Assembly: GCA_947631715.1 (NCBI GenBank)
Contig: CANRMK010000156.1
Location: forward strand, 1 to 5,978
Direction: 5' to 3'
DNA length: 5,978 nucleotides
Source: an uncultured Acetatifactor sp.
Lineage (GTDB): Bacteria; Bacillota; Clostridia; Lachnospirales; Lachnospiraceae
The notes under the pieces are model-generated. The model was not told the DNA's origin and did no database searches. It saw nothing but the letters and a program-made list of their open reading frames with translations. Positions within the stretch are counted from its first letter, which is position 1; each line of letters begins with the position of its first letter. Positions 1 to 5,976 of the stretch are shown piece by piece. The translations under genes were made by a program, and so were the position numbers.

Positions 1-233
1 CTGGACTTTAACCCCTCGTCGCACACAAGGACATAGTCGCAGTCAAAGGTCCCGTTCTTGATCTGCTCATTTAATTTGTACATATTGCCGATCATCACCG
101 GCTCATATCCGTTGGCCGCGATTCCCCGGGCCATGTAATCTATCTCATCCGGATGGCAGAAATCTGCAAAGACAAGGCTGTGCCTGTCAATGCCGTAATC
201 CTCCCTCAGATCGTATGTGATACCGATTTTCAC
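1..233 (-). CDS. ATP-grasp ligase, D-Ala-D-Ala ligase-like (N-terminal part only)
   Basis: The first 77 codons of a gene that continues past the left edge. The protein begins MKIGITYDLREDYG, a beta-strand start typical of the N-terminal pre-ATP-grasp domain of D-alanine-D-alanine ligase-like enzymes. Near the cut end it reads DYVLVCDEGLKS, which matches in position the 'hhFNxxEG' strand-loop of those enzymes. Family members use ATP to join a carboxylate to an amine through an acyl-phosphate; the catalytic ATP-grasp domain is off the window, so the substrate cannot be judged. I chose the GTG at 233-231 because AAGGGGAGG (250-242) sits 8 nt upstream and because the GTG overlaps the stop of the preceding KamA gene (shared GTGA). 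Cytosolic; no signal peptide. Class assignment is fairly sure from the N-terminus and context, exact function unknown. Confidence 0.7.
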   Translation of the reverse strand, partial: MKIGITYDLREDYGIDRHSLVFADFCHPDEIDYMARGIAANGYEPVMIGNMYKLNEQIKNGTFDCDYVLVCDEGLKS

Positions 234-1276
234 TCGGAGCACCTCCCCTTATAGTATTTTGTGACCTCTCCCTCACAAAGGCCGCTCAGGATCAGGTAAT
301 CCTCCGTCTCCTCCAGAATGTGACTGGCTTCTATGGTCACCTTTCCGCCGTTCTCCCCGTCCGCATCGATCACGAATTTGGGGACCGCATAGCCGGGAAC
401 CCGGTAGCGCATCTTTTCCATAAGCCTGACGCCGGTCCCGTAGTCCGTGGCAAAGTGGCGGGTGCCCTTTACCTTGTCGCACAGGTACACATAATAGGGG
501 CGCACCCGGATGCGGATCAGGCCCCGGAGCAGATCCTCCATCACCTGTTCCTGGTCATTGATTCCCCTTAAGAGCACGCTCTGATTTCCCAGCGGGATCC
601 CTCTGTCCAGCAGTCTAGCGCAGGCGGCCTCCGACTGGGGCGTGATCTCCTTCGGGTGGTTGAACTGGGTAAACACCCACAGGGGATGATGCTTTTTCAG
701 CATATCCGCCAGCTCCTCCGTCACCGCCTCCGGGTTCACCACGATGGCCCGCGTGCCGATGCGGATGGTCTCCACCGACGGTATGTTCCGGATCTCCGTC
801 AAATAATGATCCAAAAGCTCCACCGGCAGAGTGAATGGATCCCCGCCCGTGACAAGCACGTCCTTAATCTCCTTATGAGCCCGCAGATAACCCAGGACAT
901 TCTCAAACTCTTCCTCCGTCGGTCTGCGGCTGTTGATCACCGTATTTTTCCGCGTACAGTGGCGGCAGTACATATAGCAGGCATTGCTGGCCATAAAGGC
1001 GGCCCGGTCCCTGTACTTATGCACCAGATAGGGTACCCCGCTGAAACGGCCCTCCCGCAGAGGGTCCTCGGTATAAACATCGTCCCGAATCTCCCGGGAA
1101 TCCGGGATACACTGCCTGCGTATGGGACAGTCCGGATCCTCCCAGTCGATCAGGCCGAAATAATAATCCGGCACTGCCATGCGGTACTTCGAGGCCGTCT
1201 CCTCCATCTGCCGCCTTGTATCTCCGTCGATGGCATCTCCACACCTCCGGCAGAGCTCTTCCACTGAACCTATCAT
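230..1276 (-). CDS. KamA-family radical SAM aminomutase (short form)
   Basis: A 348-residue radical SAM enzyme of the lysine 2,3-aminomutase/EpmB family. Residues 100-107 (CYMYCRHC) give the CxxxCxxC motif that binds the 4Fe-4S cluster; TGGDP (about 143-147) is the SAM-contact loop; Lys312 in the GGK motif aligns with the PLP-binding lysine. Asp267 (YLCD) and Asp304 (VIDAD) align with the two aspartates that hold the substrate side-chain amine in clostridial lysine 2,3-aminomutase; in glutamate 2,3-aminomutase these are Lys and Asn. The family moves an amino group between C2 and C3 of an amino acid. It ends about 30 residues after the GGK motif, so it lacks the C-terminal cysteine-rich zinc tail of the roughly 416-residue enzymes. 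I chose the ATG at 1276 over an in-frame TTG at 1300, because the AAGGAGG site (1294-1288) lies between them. The substrate is not proven. Confidence 0.9.
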   Translation of the reverse strand: MIGSVEELCRRCGDAIDGDTRRQMEETASKYRMAVPDYYFGLIDWEDPDCPIRRQCIPDSREIRDDVYTEDPLREGRFSGVPYLVHKYRDRAAFMASNACYMYCRHCTRKNTVINSRRPTEEEFENVLGYLRAHKEIKDVLVTGGDPFTLPVELLDHYLTEIRNIPSVETIRIGTRAIVVNPEAVTEELADMLKKHHPLWVFTQFNHPKEITPQSEAACARLLDRGIPLGNQSVLLRGINDQEQVMEDLLRGLIRIRVRPYYVYLCDKVKGTRHFATDYGTGVRLMEKMRYRVPGYAVPKFVIDADGENGGKVTIEASHILEETEDYLILSGLCEGEVTKYYKGRCSE

Positions 1277-1287
1277 TTTAACGTTTT

Positions 1288-1295
1288 CCTCCTTT
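1288..1295 (-). promoter_or_regulatory. Ribosome binding site of the KamA-family gene
   Basis: AAAGGAGG on the minus strand, 11 nt before the ATG at 1276. It would lie inside the coding region if the upstream in-frame TTG at 1300 were used, so it decides the start in favour of the ATG. Confidence 0.75.
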
Positions 1296-1322
1296 TGCAA
1301 ACTGAATGGGTCGAAACCTCAA

Positions 1323-1378
1323 CCCCCCCGAATCTGCATTTTCACCAGCCCCCACCTGCAGCCCCCGCCTGAACCCCC
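1323..1378 (-). other. G-rich leader with four G-runs (possible G-quadruplex)
   Basis: On the sense strand of the KamA gene, between the upstream terminator and the ribosome binding site, there are four uninterrupted G-runs: 1378-1374 (5 G), 1366-1362 (5 G), 1353-1349 (5 G) and 1329-1323 (7 G), separated by 7, 8 and 19 nt. The runs would be in the mRNA leader if transcription starts upstream of them. The segment 1348-1373 also reads as two tandem 13-bp copies (GCCCCCACCTGCA and GCCCCCGCCTGAA on the plus strand, two mismatches). I see no convincing -35/-10 pair in the 1277-1395 gap; the best match near TTGAGG (1322-1317) lacks a good -10 element. Confidence 0.5.
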
Positions 1379-1395
1379 TTTCTGCCGCTTTTCTC

Positions 1396-1413
1396 AAAAA
1401 CCGCCCCGGCGGT
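1396..1413 (-). terminator. Intrinsic terminator of the ATPase-phosphatase unit
   Basis: On the minus strand ACCGCCGGGGCGGT folds as a GC-rich stem (ACCGC/GCGGT around a CGGG loop) followed directly by TTTTT. The hairpin begins at the base right after the TAG stop of the phosphatase gene. It is short but has the standard stem plus U-tract form. It separates this transcription unit from the KamA gene downstream. Confidence 0.75.
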
Positions 1414-3069
1414 CTACTTCCCCTTGACCTTAAAGGTCACCATGGTCATATCGTCGAACTGGGGCGCTTCTCCCACAAATCCGTCGATATCGGCCTTTAC
1501 CTGCTCCAGCAGGGACTTCAGATCCTCTGTGCCGCATCTGTTCAGGCACTCCTGCAGCCGGTCCTCCCCGTACAGCTCCTCCGCCGTATTGTTGGCCTCG
1601 GTAATACCGTCCGTATAGAGATAGAACACATCCCCCGGCGCAAGATCCAGCTCCGTCTCCTGATAGGGCATCCCCTCCATGGCCCCCAGCACAAAGCCCG
1701 GTTTGATGTTACAGTACTCGAACTCTCCGTCCGGGTGCTTTAACAGAGGCGGATTATGGCCTGCATTGACTACCTTTGCCTTCATGGCGGCAAGGTCGAT
1801 GACCGCCATCCACACAGTGACGAACATATCCTGCTCATTGCTCTCCGCTAATAGGTCATTCACGTCCATGAACGCCTGGGCCGGCTCTTTCCCCAGGAGC
1901 ATGTGGTCCTTTAAGAGGGTCTTTGCAATGACCATGAACAGCGCCGCAGGAACCCCTTTCCCGGACACGTCCGCTATGGTGACGCAGAGCCTGTCGCTGC
2001 CAATCATATAAAAGTCGTAAAAGTCTCCGCCCACCTCCTTGGCCGTGGCGATGGAGGCATAGACGTCAAAGTCCTCCCTCTCCGGAAACGCCGGGAAGAT
2101 CCTGGGCAGCATACTGAGCTGGATATTGGTGGCCACATCCAGTTCCGCAGTGATCTTTCCTTTCTCCTCCGTCACCCGCTCCAGGTCCACCATATAGCTT
2201 CTGATGCCCTCCGCCATATCCTCGATGCTTTGGCGCAGCACCTCGATCTCATCCTTAGAGCAGGAGGGGACAGGTCTGAACTGCAGCTCATCCGGGGACT
2301 GGATCCGCCTTGTCTGCTCCACAAAGTCCCGGCTGCTCTCCTCCATCCGCATCACAGGCTTCACCACCGACCGGTCGGTAATCCCGATAAAGGCAATCAG
2401 GAACAGAACTAACAGCGCCACGGACAGAATGCTCACATTTCTCACATACTGGATCCGGTTGCTGTTGATCTCGTTCATGGAGATATCCACCGCAATGATC
2501 AGGGCATTGTCCCCCTCTCCGAAGATGGCCTTGTAGCAGGTGAGCTGATAGCCGTACTCGGCTGTATTGTTCACGTAATAGTTCACATCCCTGTTCCCGG
2601 TTTCGATGCATTCCAGGAAATGCTCCTTCATCTCCCGGTCAAAGTCGTCCTCCCCGCAGAGCTCCCCCAGATAGCTGTAGGCCGCCTCTTCGCCGCCGGC
2701 CTCGGCGATCTCCTGGGCCGTCACTCCGTTGATCACATAGGACATGCTGTCGATATCACCCTTTTCCTTAAAGTACAGGGAATAGATGTAATCCGCGTCC
2801 GCGCTCTCCTTTAGCTGGTTCAGCTCATGGCGCATACTCTCATAATTCTCATCCATGGCCTCCCCGTCCAGCAGGGAGATGATATTGTTGTCCTCAAACT
2901 TCCTCTCTATGAACTTTATCAGCGTCCCCGCATAGTCCTGATACTTCCGGATCATGTTGGACGAATAATTCACATAGCCTATGTAACCCACACTGCCGCA
3001 GAGAATGATCGCGAACAGAGTGCAAAAGACTGTGATCTTCTGTCTCAGACCGAATCTGATCTTCTTCAT
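1414..3069 (-). CDS. Membrane-anchored sensor PP2C (SpoIIE/RsbU-type) serine/threonine phosphatase
   Basis: A 551-residue sensor phosphatase. Residues 12-34 form a first membrane helix; about 35-210 are a probable extracytoplasmic sensor domain, perhaps Cache-like though I cannot assign it; about 212-231 form a second helix. A HAMP-like linker (KDEIEVLRQSIEDMAEGI, about 272-289) and coiled coil follow. The SpoIIE-type catalytic domain starts near NIQLSMLP (about 315) and runs to the C-terminus. Expected metal-binding acids are present in GGDFYDF (Asp349), IADVSGKG (Asp367), YLYTDGITEA (Asp487) and FDDMTMV (Asp539/540), so it should be active. Relatives dephosphorylate STAS anti-sigma antagonists in partner-switching pathways; no STAS or anti-sigma kinase gene is visible here. 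I chose the ATG at 3069 because GGAGG (3081-3077) is 7 nt upstream; a GTG two codons earlier is almost touching that site. It follows the ATPase gene by 78 bp and ends at a terminator. Confidence 0.92.
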   Translation of the reverse strand: MKKIRFGLRQKITVFCTLFAIILCGSVGYIGYVNYSSNMIRKYQDYAGTLIKFIERKFEDNNIISLLDGEAMDENYESMRHELNQLKESADADYIYSLYFKEKGDIDSMSYVINGVTAQEIAEAGGEEAAYSYLGELCGEDDFDREMKEHFLECIETGNRDVNYYVNNTAEYGYQLTCYKAIFGEGDNALIIAVDISMNEINSNRIQYVRNVSILSVALLVLFLIAFIGITDRSVVKPVMRMEESSRDFVEQTRRIQSPDELQFRPVPSCSKDEIEVLRQSIEDMAEGIRSYMVDLERVTEEKGKITAELDVATNIQLSMLPRIFPAFPEREDFDVYASIATAKEVGGDFYDFYMIGSDRLCVTIADVSGKGVPAALFMVIAKTLLKDHMLLGKEPAQAFMDVNDLLAESNEQDMFVTVWMAVIDLAAMKAKVVNAGHNPPLLKHPDGEFEYCNIKPGFVLGAMEGMPYQETELDLAPGDVFYLYTDGITEANNTAEELYGEDRLQECLNRCGTEDLKSLLEQVKADIDGFVGEAPQFDDMTMVTFKVKGK

Positions 3070-3076
3070 GAACACA

Positions 3077-3081
3077 CCTCC
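3077..3081 (-). promoter_or_regulatory. Ribosome binding site of the phosphatase gene
   Basis: GGAGG on the minus strand, 7 nt before the ATG at 3069 and only 1 nt before an in-frame GTG at 3075. The spacing selects the ATG. Confidence 0.75.
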
Positions 3082-3147
3082 ATACCCGCTTTTTCGGGCA
3101 ACCGTTCAGATATTCCGGGGACCGCTCTCCGCCCCCGCCATGGCCTC

Positions 3148-5670
3148 CTACAGGCCCACCATATATGCGTAAGGCTCAAAATCGGAGCGGGTGAACACCT
3201 TGCCGGTCTTTACGAACTCATACCGGATGGCGTTCAGATAATGCCTCATGCAGACCTCTTTGCCGTCCCCGTCTGCCGCCGCCAGAAACGCCGCGTTCAG
3301 GATACAGTTCTTGATATTGCCTCCCACGAACTCGAATTTCTCCGCCAGGAACCGGATATCCACATCGTCCCCCAGAGGCGTATCTTTCGGAATGGTAGTC
3401 CTCCACAGCATCTCCCTGGTGTCCGGATCCGGGAACTGGAATTCCACGATATACTTCATACGCCGGAAGAAAGCCGGGTCTATGTTGTGCTTGTAGTTGG
3501 TGGCCAGCACGGATACTCCGTCGTATGCCTCCACCTCCTGCAGAAGCAGGGCTGTCTTGTTGTTGTTGGAAGCCTGGTTGCTGCCGCCGTCATCGGATCT
3601 CTTGGCGAACAGGGTATCGCACTCGTCGAAGAAAAGCACCACGTTACACTTTTTGGCCTCCCGGAAAATCATGGAAATGGACTTCTCCGTTTCGCCCACG
3701 TACTTGTCGATCACCTTGGACAGATCTACCCGGTACAGCTCCAGATTCAGCTCATGGGCGATTACCTGGGCGCACATGGATTTACCGGTGCCGGGAGCGC
3801 CGAACAGCAGAATGGACAGGCCCCGCCCATAGGGATATTTCTTTGTGTAATGCCAGTTGTCATAGACCTGTTTGCGGAAGTTCATCTGGTCGATGGCGTG
3901 CTCCAGGGTGGTCCGCTGGTCGTGGTTCATGACAATGTCCTCAAAGCCGAAGTTCGCCTTGACTTTCGTGGCTTTCTGGGTCAGCTCCGAGCTCATCTGG
4001 TCGTTGCAGCCCCGGAAGACAGTTGCCCTGGGAATCTGGATCTCCTTATCCATCGTGGCCAGGCTCCGGGCCTGATGCAGGGCCGACTTGATCTTCCCCG
4101 GGGTGAACAGGAATTTCGTGGCCAGCTCCGGCAGATCCACATCTCCGGCCAGGGCGTAATTCTTGGAAAAATACCGCCAGCAGTCCTCTCTCTCCTGGTT
4201 GGTGGGAGTGGGCAGTTCCAGCTCCGTAAATTCCTCCTTTGTCATCTCTTTCATGGCCAGCTTCTCCTTGCTGACCGCGAACACCAGCACGCCCCGCTCG
4301 GTAAGCTTTGCAAAGGCCAGATCCATATAGCCAAAGAACTTATCCTTTTCCTCCTCCCGGTAGGTAAGATCGTCCAGGCAGCAGCAGGCGTTCGCCAGGA
4401 TACACTCCCTGGTCACCGCCCACAGGGCCCGGTCCACATAATTGTAATCATATACGAACAGCTTTTTGCAGTTGACGGAGATGGCCCTCATGCCGTTCTT
4501 TTTGCAGAAGTGCTTAATAAAGAACTTCCGCCCGCTCCCCTCGTCCCCAAAGTAGGAGAAGATCCGCACTCCCTCATTGTAGGAGATCTCCATGGCCTCC
4601 AGGATCCCGGCGTTCGCCATGATGGGATCCAGCTCCTTATCGTCCGTGAGCATCTGGAAGAAGCGGATATAGTTTTCGTCCAGCCGCAGAGGGTTCTTTC
4701 CAAAGAGATAATCTATGATCCTTTTGTCCGGCGAGACCGCAGTGGAAAAGGGCATACTCTCCTGCACCCGCAGATCCAGCACGGGGAGAAGCTGCTCTAA
4801 GCAGACGGACATATCCCCGTAAGCGCCGGTGATGGAAAATTCCCTGCCGAAATAAAGCTTCGCCGCGGATTCGATGGTGGGGGTGGGCAGGCCGCCGTTC
4901 TCATTGATCACCTGGAAGACTCCCGCGTAATCCGTCTGTGTGGAGGAGAGAATTCCGCAGGCCAGGCAGAACACAGTAAAGGGCTCAAATTCCAGCTTTC
5001 TGCAGATCTCATAATAGGGCAGGGCCACTCCGGCCTCCAGGGACTTCTCCGCCCGGAGGTTGATAATGTCCAGCATCTCCTTTACGGGAGGCAATTCCGC
5101 ATATACACTGTCGATGGCGGCCTCTGTCTCCTCCGCCATGGCCGTCCCGACCTGGCTCTCTTCGGAGTTCTCGCTGATAAAGCCCGCAAAAATGTCCAGC
5201 AGATCGTCCTCATCCTCGTCCTCTCCGCTCTCCGGCTCATCCCTGCGGTCTTCCTCTTCCGAGGCGCTGACCTCGGCCTCCTCCCCGGACACGCTCCTGT
5301 CTTCTTCCGCCTCAGAGATCCCGGAGCCCGGCACATCCTCTCGGTCTTCCGCAGCGCCGCCGGGCTCCTCCCCGGACGCGCTCCTGTTTCCTTCCGCCTC
5401 AGAAATCCCGGAGCCCTGCGCTTTCACGGCCGTGCGCTCCCGGAACTTTCCCAGCTTCTCGATACAGGTGTCGTGAGCGATCTCAATATCGGGATACAGC
5501 ACATTTTTATAGCCTCCCTGACCGGTGGCGTACACCTCTTTCAGATCCGCCAGCTGTCTGTTCAGCCCCTCGTTCACACAGGCGAACAGATACTCCATGT
5601 ATTCCTCATAATTTTCAAAAGGCCTGTTCTCCAGGCTTTTATCAAAAGGACTTATCATTTTTCCTCTCAT
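3148..5670 (-). CDS. Tandem AAA+ ATPase, first module degenerate, contractile-injection ATPase-like
   Basis: An 840-residue cytosolic protein. Residues 1-84 look conserved and helical; 85-157 are an acidic, repetitive, probably disordered linker; about 220-275 (KLEFEPFTVFCLACGIL, then a P-T-rich turn) resemble the winged-helix-like region of Afp15-type ATPases. A first AAA module follows with eroded motifs: GDEGSGRK (375-382) has Arg at the Walker A lysine position, CCCLDD (429-434) replaces the DE of Walker B, and the sensor-1 position is Ser (about 467). The second module is intact: Walker A GAPGTGKS (624-631), the KYVGETEK pore/substrate-side segment (656-663), Walker B LFFDE (679-683), sensor-1 Asn725 and arginine-finger candidates Arg736/737. 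The fold suggests a protein remodeller. Similarity to ATPases of extracellular contractile injection loci is from memory of the family pattern. The start is uncertain: ATG 5670 (AGAGG 7 nt upstream) or ATG 5658 (GAGG 4 nt upstream); a GTG at 5715 has no ribosome binding site. Confidence 0.85.
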   Translation of the reverse strand: MRGKMISPFDKSLENRPFENYEEYMEYLFACVNEGLNRQLADLKEVYATGQGGYKNVLYPDIEIAHDTCIEKLGKFRERTAVKAQGSGISEAEGNRSASGEEPGGAAEDREDVPGSGISEAEEDRSVSGEEAEVSASEEEDRRDEPESGEDEDEDDLLDIFAGFISENSEESQVGTAMAEETEAAIDSVYAELPPVKEMLDIINLRAEKSLEAGVALPYYEICRKLEFEPFTVFCLACGILSSTQTDYAGVFQVINENGGLPTPTIESAAKLYFGREFSITGAYGDMSVCLEQLLPVLDLRVQESMPFSTAVSPDKRIIDYLFGKNPLRLDENYIRFFQMLTDDKELDPIMANAGILEAMEISYNEGVRIFSYFGDEGSGRKFFIKHFCKKNGMRAISVNCKKLFVYDYNYVDRALWAVTRECILANACCCLDDLTYREEEKDKFFGYMDLAFAKLTERGVLVFAVSKEKLAMKEMTKEEFTELELPTPTNQEREDCWRYFSKNYALAGDVDLPELATKFLFTPGKIKSALHQARSLATMDKEIQIPRATVFRGCNDQMSSELTQKATKVKANFGFEDIVMNHDQRTTLEHAIDQMNFRKQVYDNWHYTKKYPYGRGLSILLFGAPGTGKSMCAQVIAHELNLELYRVDLSKVIDKYVGETEKSISMIFREAKKCNVVLFFDECDTLFAKRSDDGGSNQASNNNKTALLLQEVEAYDGVSVLATNYKHNIDPAFFRRMKYIVEFQFPDPDTREMLWRTTIPKDTPLGDDVDIRFLAEKFEFVGGNIKNCILNAAFLAAADGDGKEVCMRHYLNAIRYEFVKTGKVFTRSDFEPYAYMVGL
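5278..5416 (-). repeat. Two 52-bp near-identical repeats, 87-bp period, in the ATPase linker
   Basis: The segments 5278-5329 and 5365-5416 differ at 4 of 52 positions and are offset by 87 bp (29 codons), so the reading frame is kept. Each encodes GSGISEAE followed by a Ser/Glu-rich stretch ending SGEE. The rest of the period is diverged and seems to contain a small insertion or deletion. The copies lie in the acidic linker between the N-terminal segment and the ATPase core. Confidence 0.85.
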
Positions 5671-5673
5671 TCC

Positions 5674-5687
5674 GCCGCCTCTGCGGC
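5674..5687 (-). promoter_or_regulatory. Hairpin holding the likely ATPase ribosome binding site
   Basis: GCCGCAGAGGCGGC on the minus strand forms a perfect 5-bp GC stem (GCCGC/GCGGC) around an AGAG loop. The loop and first stem base make up the AGAGG that sits 7 nt before the ATG at 5670. The hairpin ends 3 nt before that ATG. It could modulate translation, or could favour the alternative start at 5658, whose own GAGG is outside the stem. Confidence 0.4.
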
Positions 5688-5707
5688 TGTTGCGCGCTTT
5701 TTCTGCG

Positions 5708-5749
5708 CTGTACACATCTTATCCACAATTTATCCACATTTTGTGCATA
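5708..5749 (+). promoter_or_regulatory. Phased DnaA-box pair upstream of the ATPase gene
   Basis: TTATCCACA occurs perfectly at 5719-5727 and again at 5730-5738, in the same orientation and exactly 11 bp apart. In the same 11-bp phase, 5708-5716 (CTGTACACA) and 5741-5749 (TTGTGCATA) each match 6 of 9 positions. TTATCCACA is the high-affinity DnaA-box consensus. The array is 49-68 nt upstream of the ATPase ATG at 5670, between it and the small upstream gene. A weak promoter-like pair (TTGCAT 5766-5761, 17-nt gap, CAAAAT 5743-5738, minus strand) would place the transcription start inside the array, so bound DnaA could repress; that promoter is very tentative. Function as DnaA sites is inferred from sequence only. 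Confidence 0.6.
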
Positions 5750-5781
5750 CGCACGCGGCCATGCAAAACCGCCCTATCCTG

Positions 5782-5976
5782 TCACTGCTTCGGCTTAAAT
5801 ACCGCCGTCCGTCCGAACACGCTCTCCGCCGAGTTGATTCCTTTTGCGAATGCGGAATCAAATGTGCGCGCATGAGCGTTGAGATCCTCCGCAGACTTTC
5901 TCGCCTTATAGGTCATAGTCTCCTCCGGCTCATCCTCCCCCGGATAGCTCCTCTTTTTTCTCTTTTCCTGCTCCAT
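5782..5976 (-). CDS. Small highly charged protein of unknown function (start uncertain)
   Basis: I do not recognise this protein. The frame is open to the right edge and ends at TGA 5784-5782. From the ATG at 5976 it would be 64 residues: a strongly charged Lys/Arg/Glu N-terminus (about 1-20), then an Ala/Ser/Asn-containing, probably helical part, and a basic tail ending FGRTAVFKPKQ. Only 2 nt are visible before that ATG and the frame is not closed there, so it may be the C-terminus of a longer protein. Alternatively, the ATG at 5916 has GGAGG (5926-5922) 5 nt upstream and would give a 44-residue protein; that site lies in Glu codons and may be chance. No membrane segment or cysteine motif is visible. 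It precedes the ATPase gene on the same strand by 111 bp, so it may belong to the same cluster. Confidence 0.55.
   Translation of the reverse strand: MEQEKRKKRSYPGEDEPEETMTYKARKSAEDLNAHARTFDSAFAKGINSAESVFGRTAVFKPKQ

Noticed and set aside
656..1267. A plus-strand open frame of 203 codons opposite the KamA-family gene
   Set aside because: It is the mirror of a confidently assigned radical SAM gene and shows no motif or good ribosome binding site.
3086..3137. Two weak inverted repeats in the ATPase-phosphatase gap (CGGGG/CCCCG with a 12-nt loop; CCCG/CGGG with a 6-nt loop)
   Set aside because: The stems are only 4-5 bp and neither is followed by a U-tract on the minus strand, so they do not support a terminator.
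3106..3141. An 11-codon minus-strand mini-ORF (MAGAESGPRNI) in the gap between ATPase and phosphatase genes, with AGGAGG just before it
   Set aside because: The AGGAGG is only 2 nt from the ATG, too close for normal initiation, and the peptide has no distinguishing feature.
3556..3570. Run of TTG triplets on the plus strand inside the ATPase gene
   Set aside because: It simply encodes three Asn residues of a loop in the second AAA module and is too short to be a meaningful microsatellite.
2827..4800. A very long plus-strand open frame (657 codons) antisense to the ATPase and phosphatase genes
   Set aside because: It is opposite two genes with clear catalytic motifs, its translation is a low-complexity mix rich in His, Leu, Val and Gln with no recognisable domain, and such frames arise from GC-biased third positions on the coding strand.
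5670..5715. A GTG start for the ATPase at 5715 giving 15 extra residues
   Set aside because: No ribosome binding site precedes it, the extra residues are an Arg/Gly-rich stretch that includes the hairpin, and it would begin 4 nt from the DnaA boxes.
5743..5754. Small palindrome GTGCATACGCAC next to the DnaA boxes, considered as a terminator of the small gene or an operator
   Set aside because: Only a 4-bp stem and no U-tract; too weak to call by itself.
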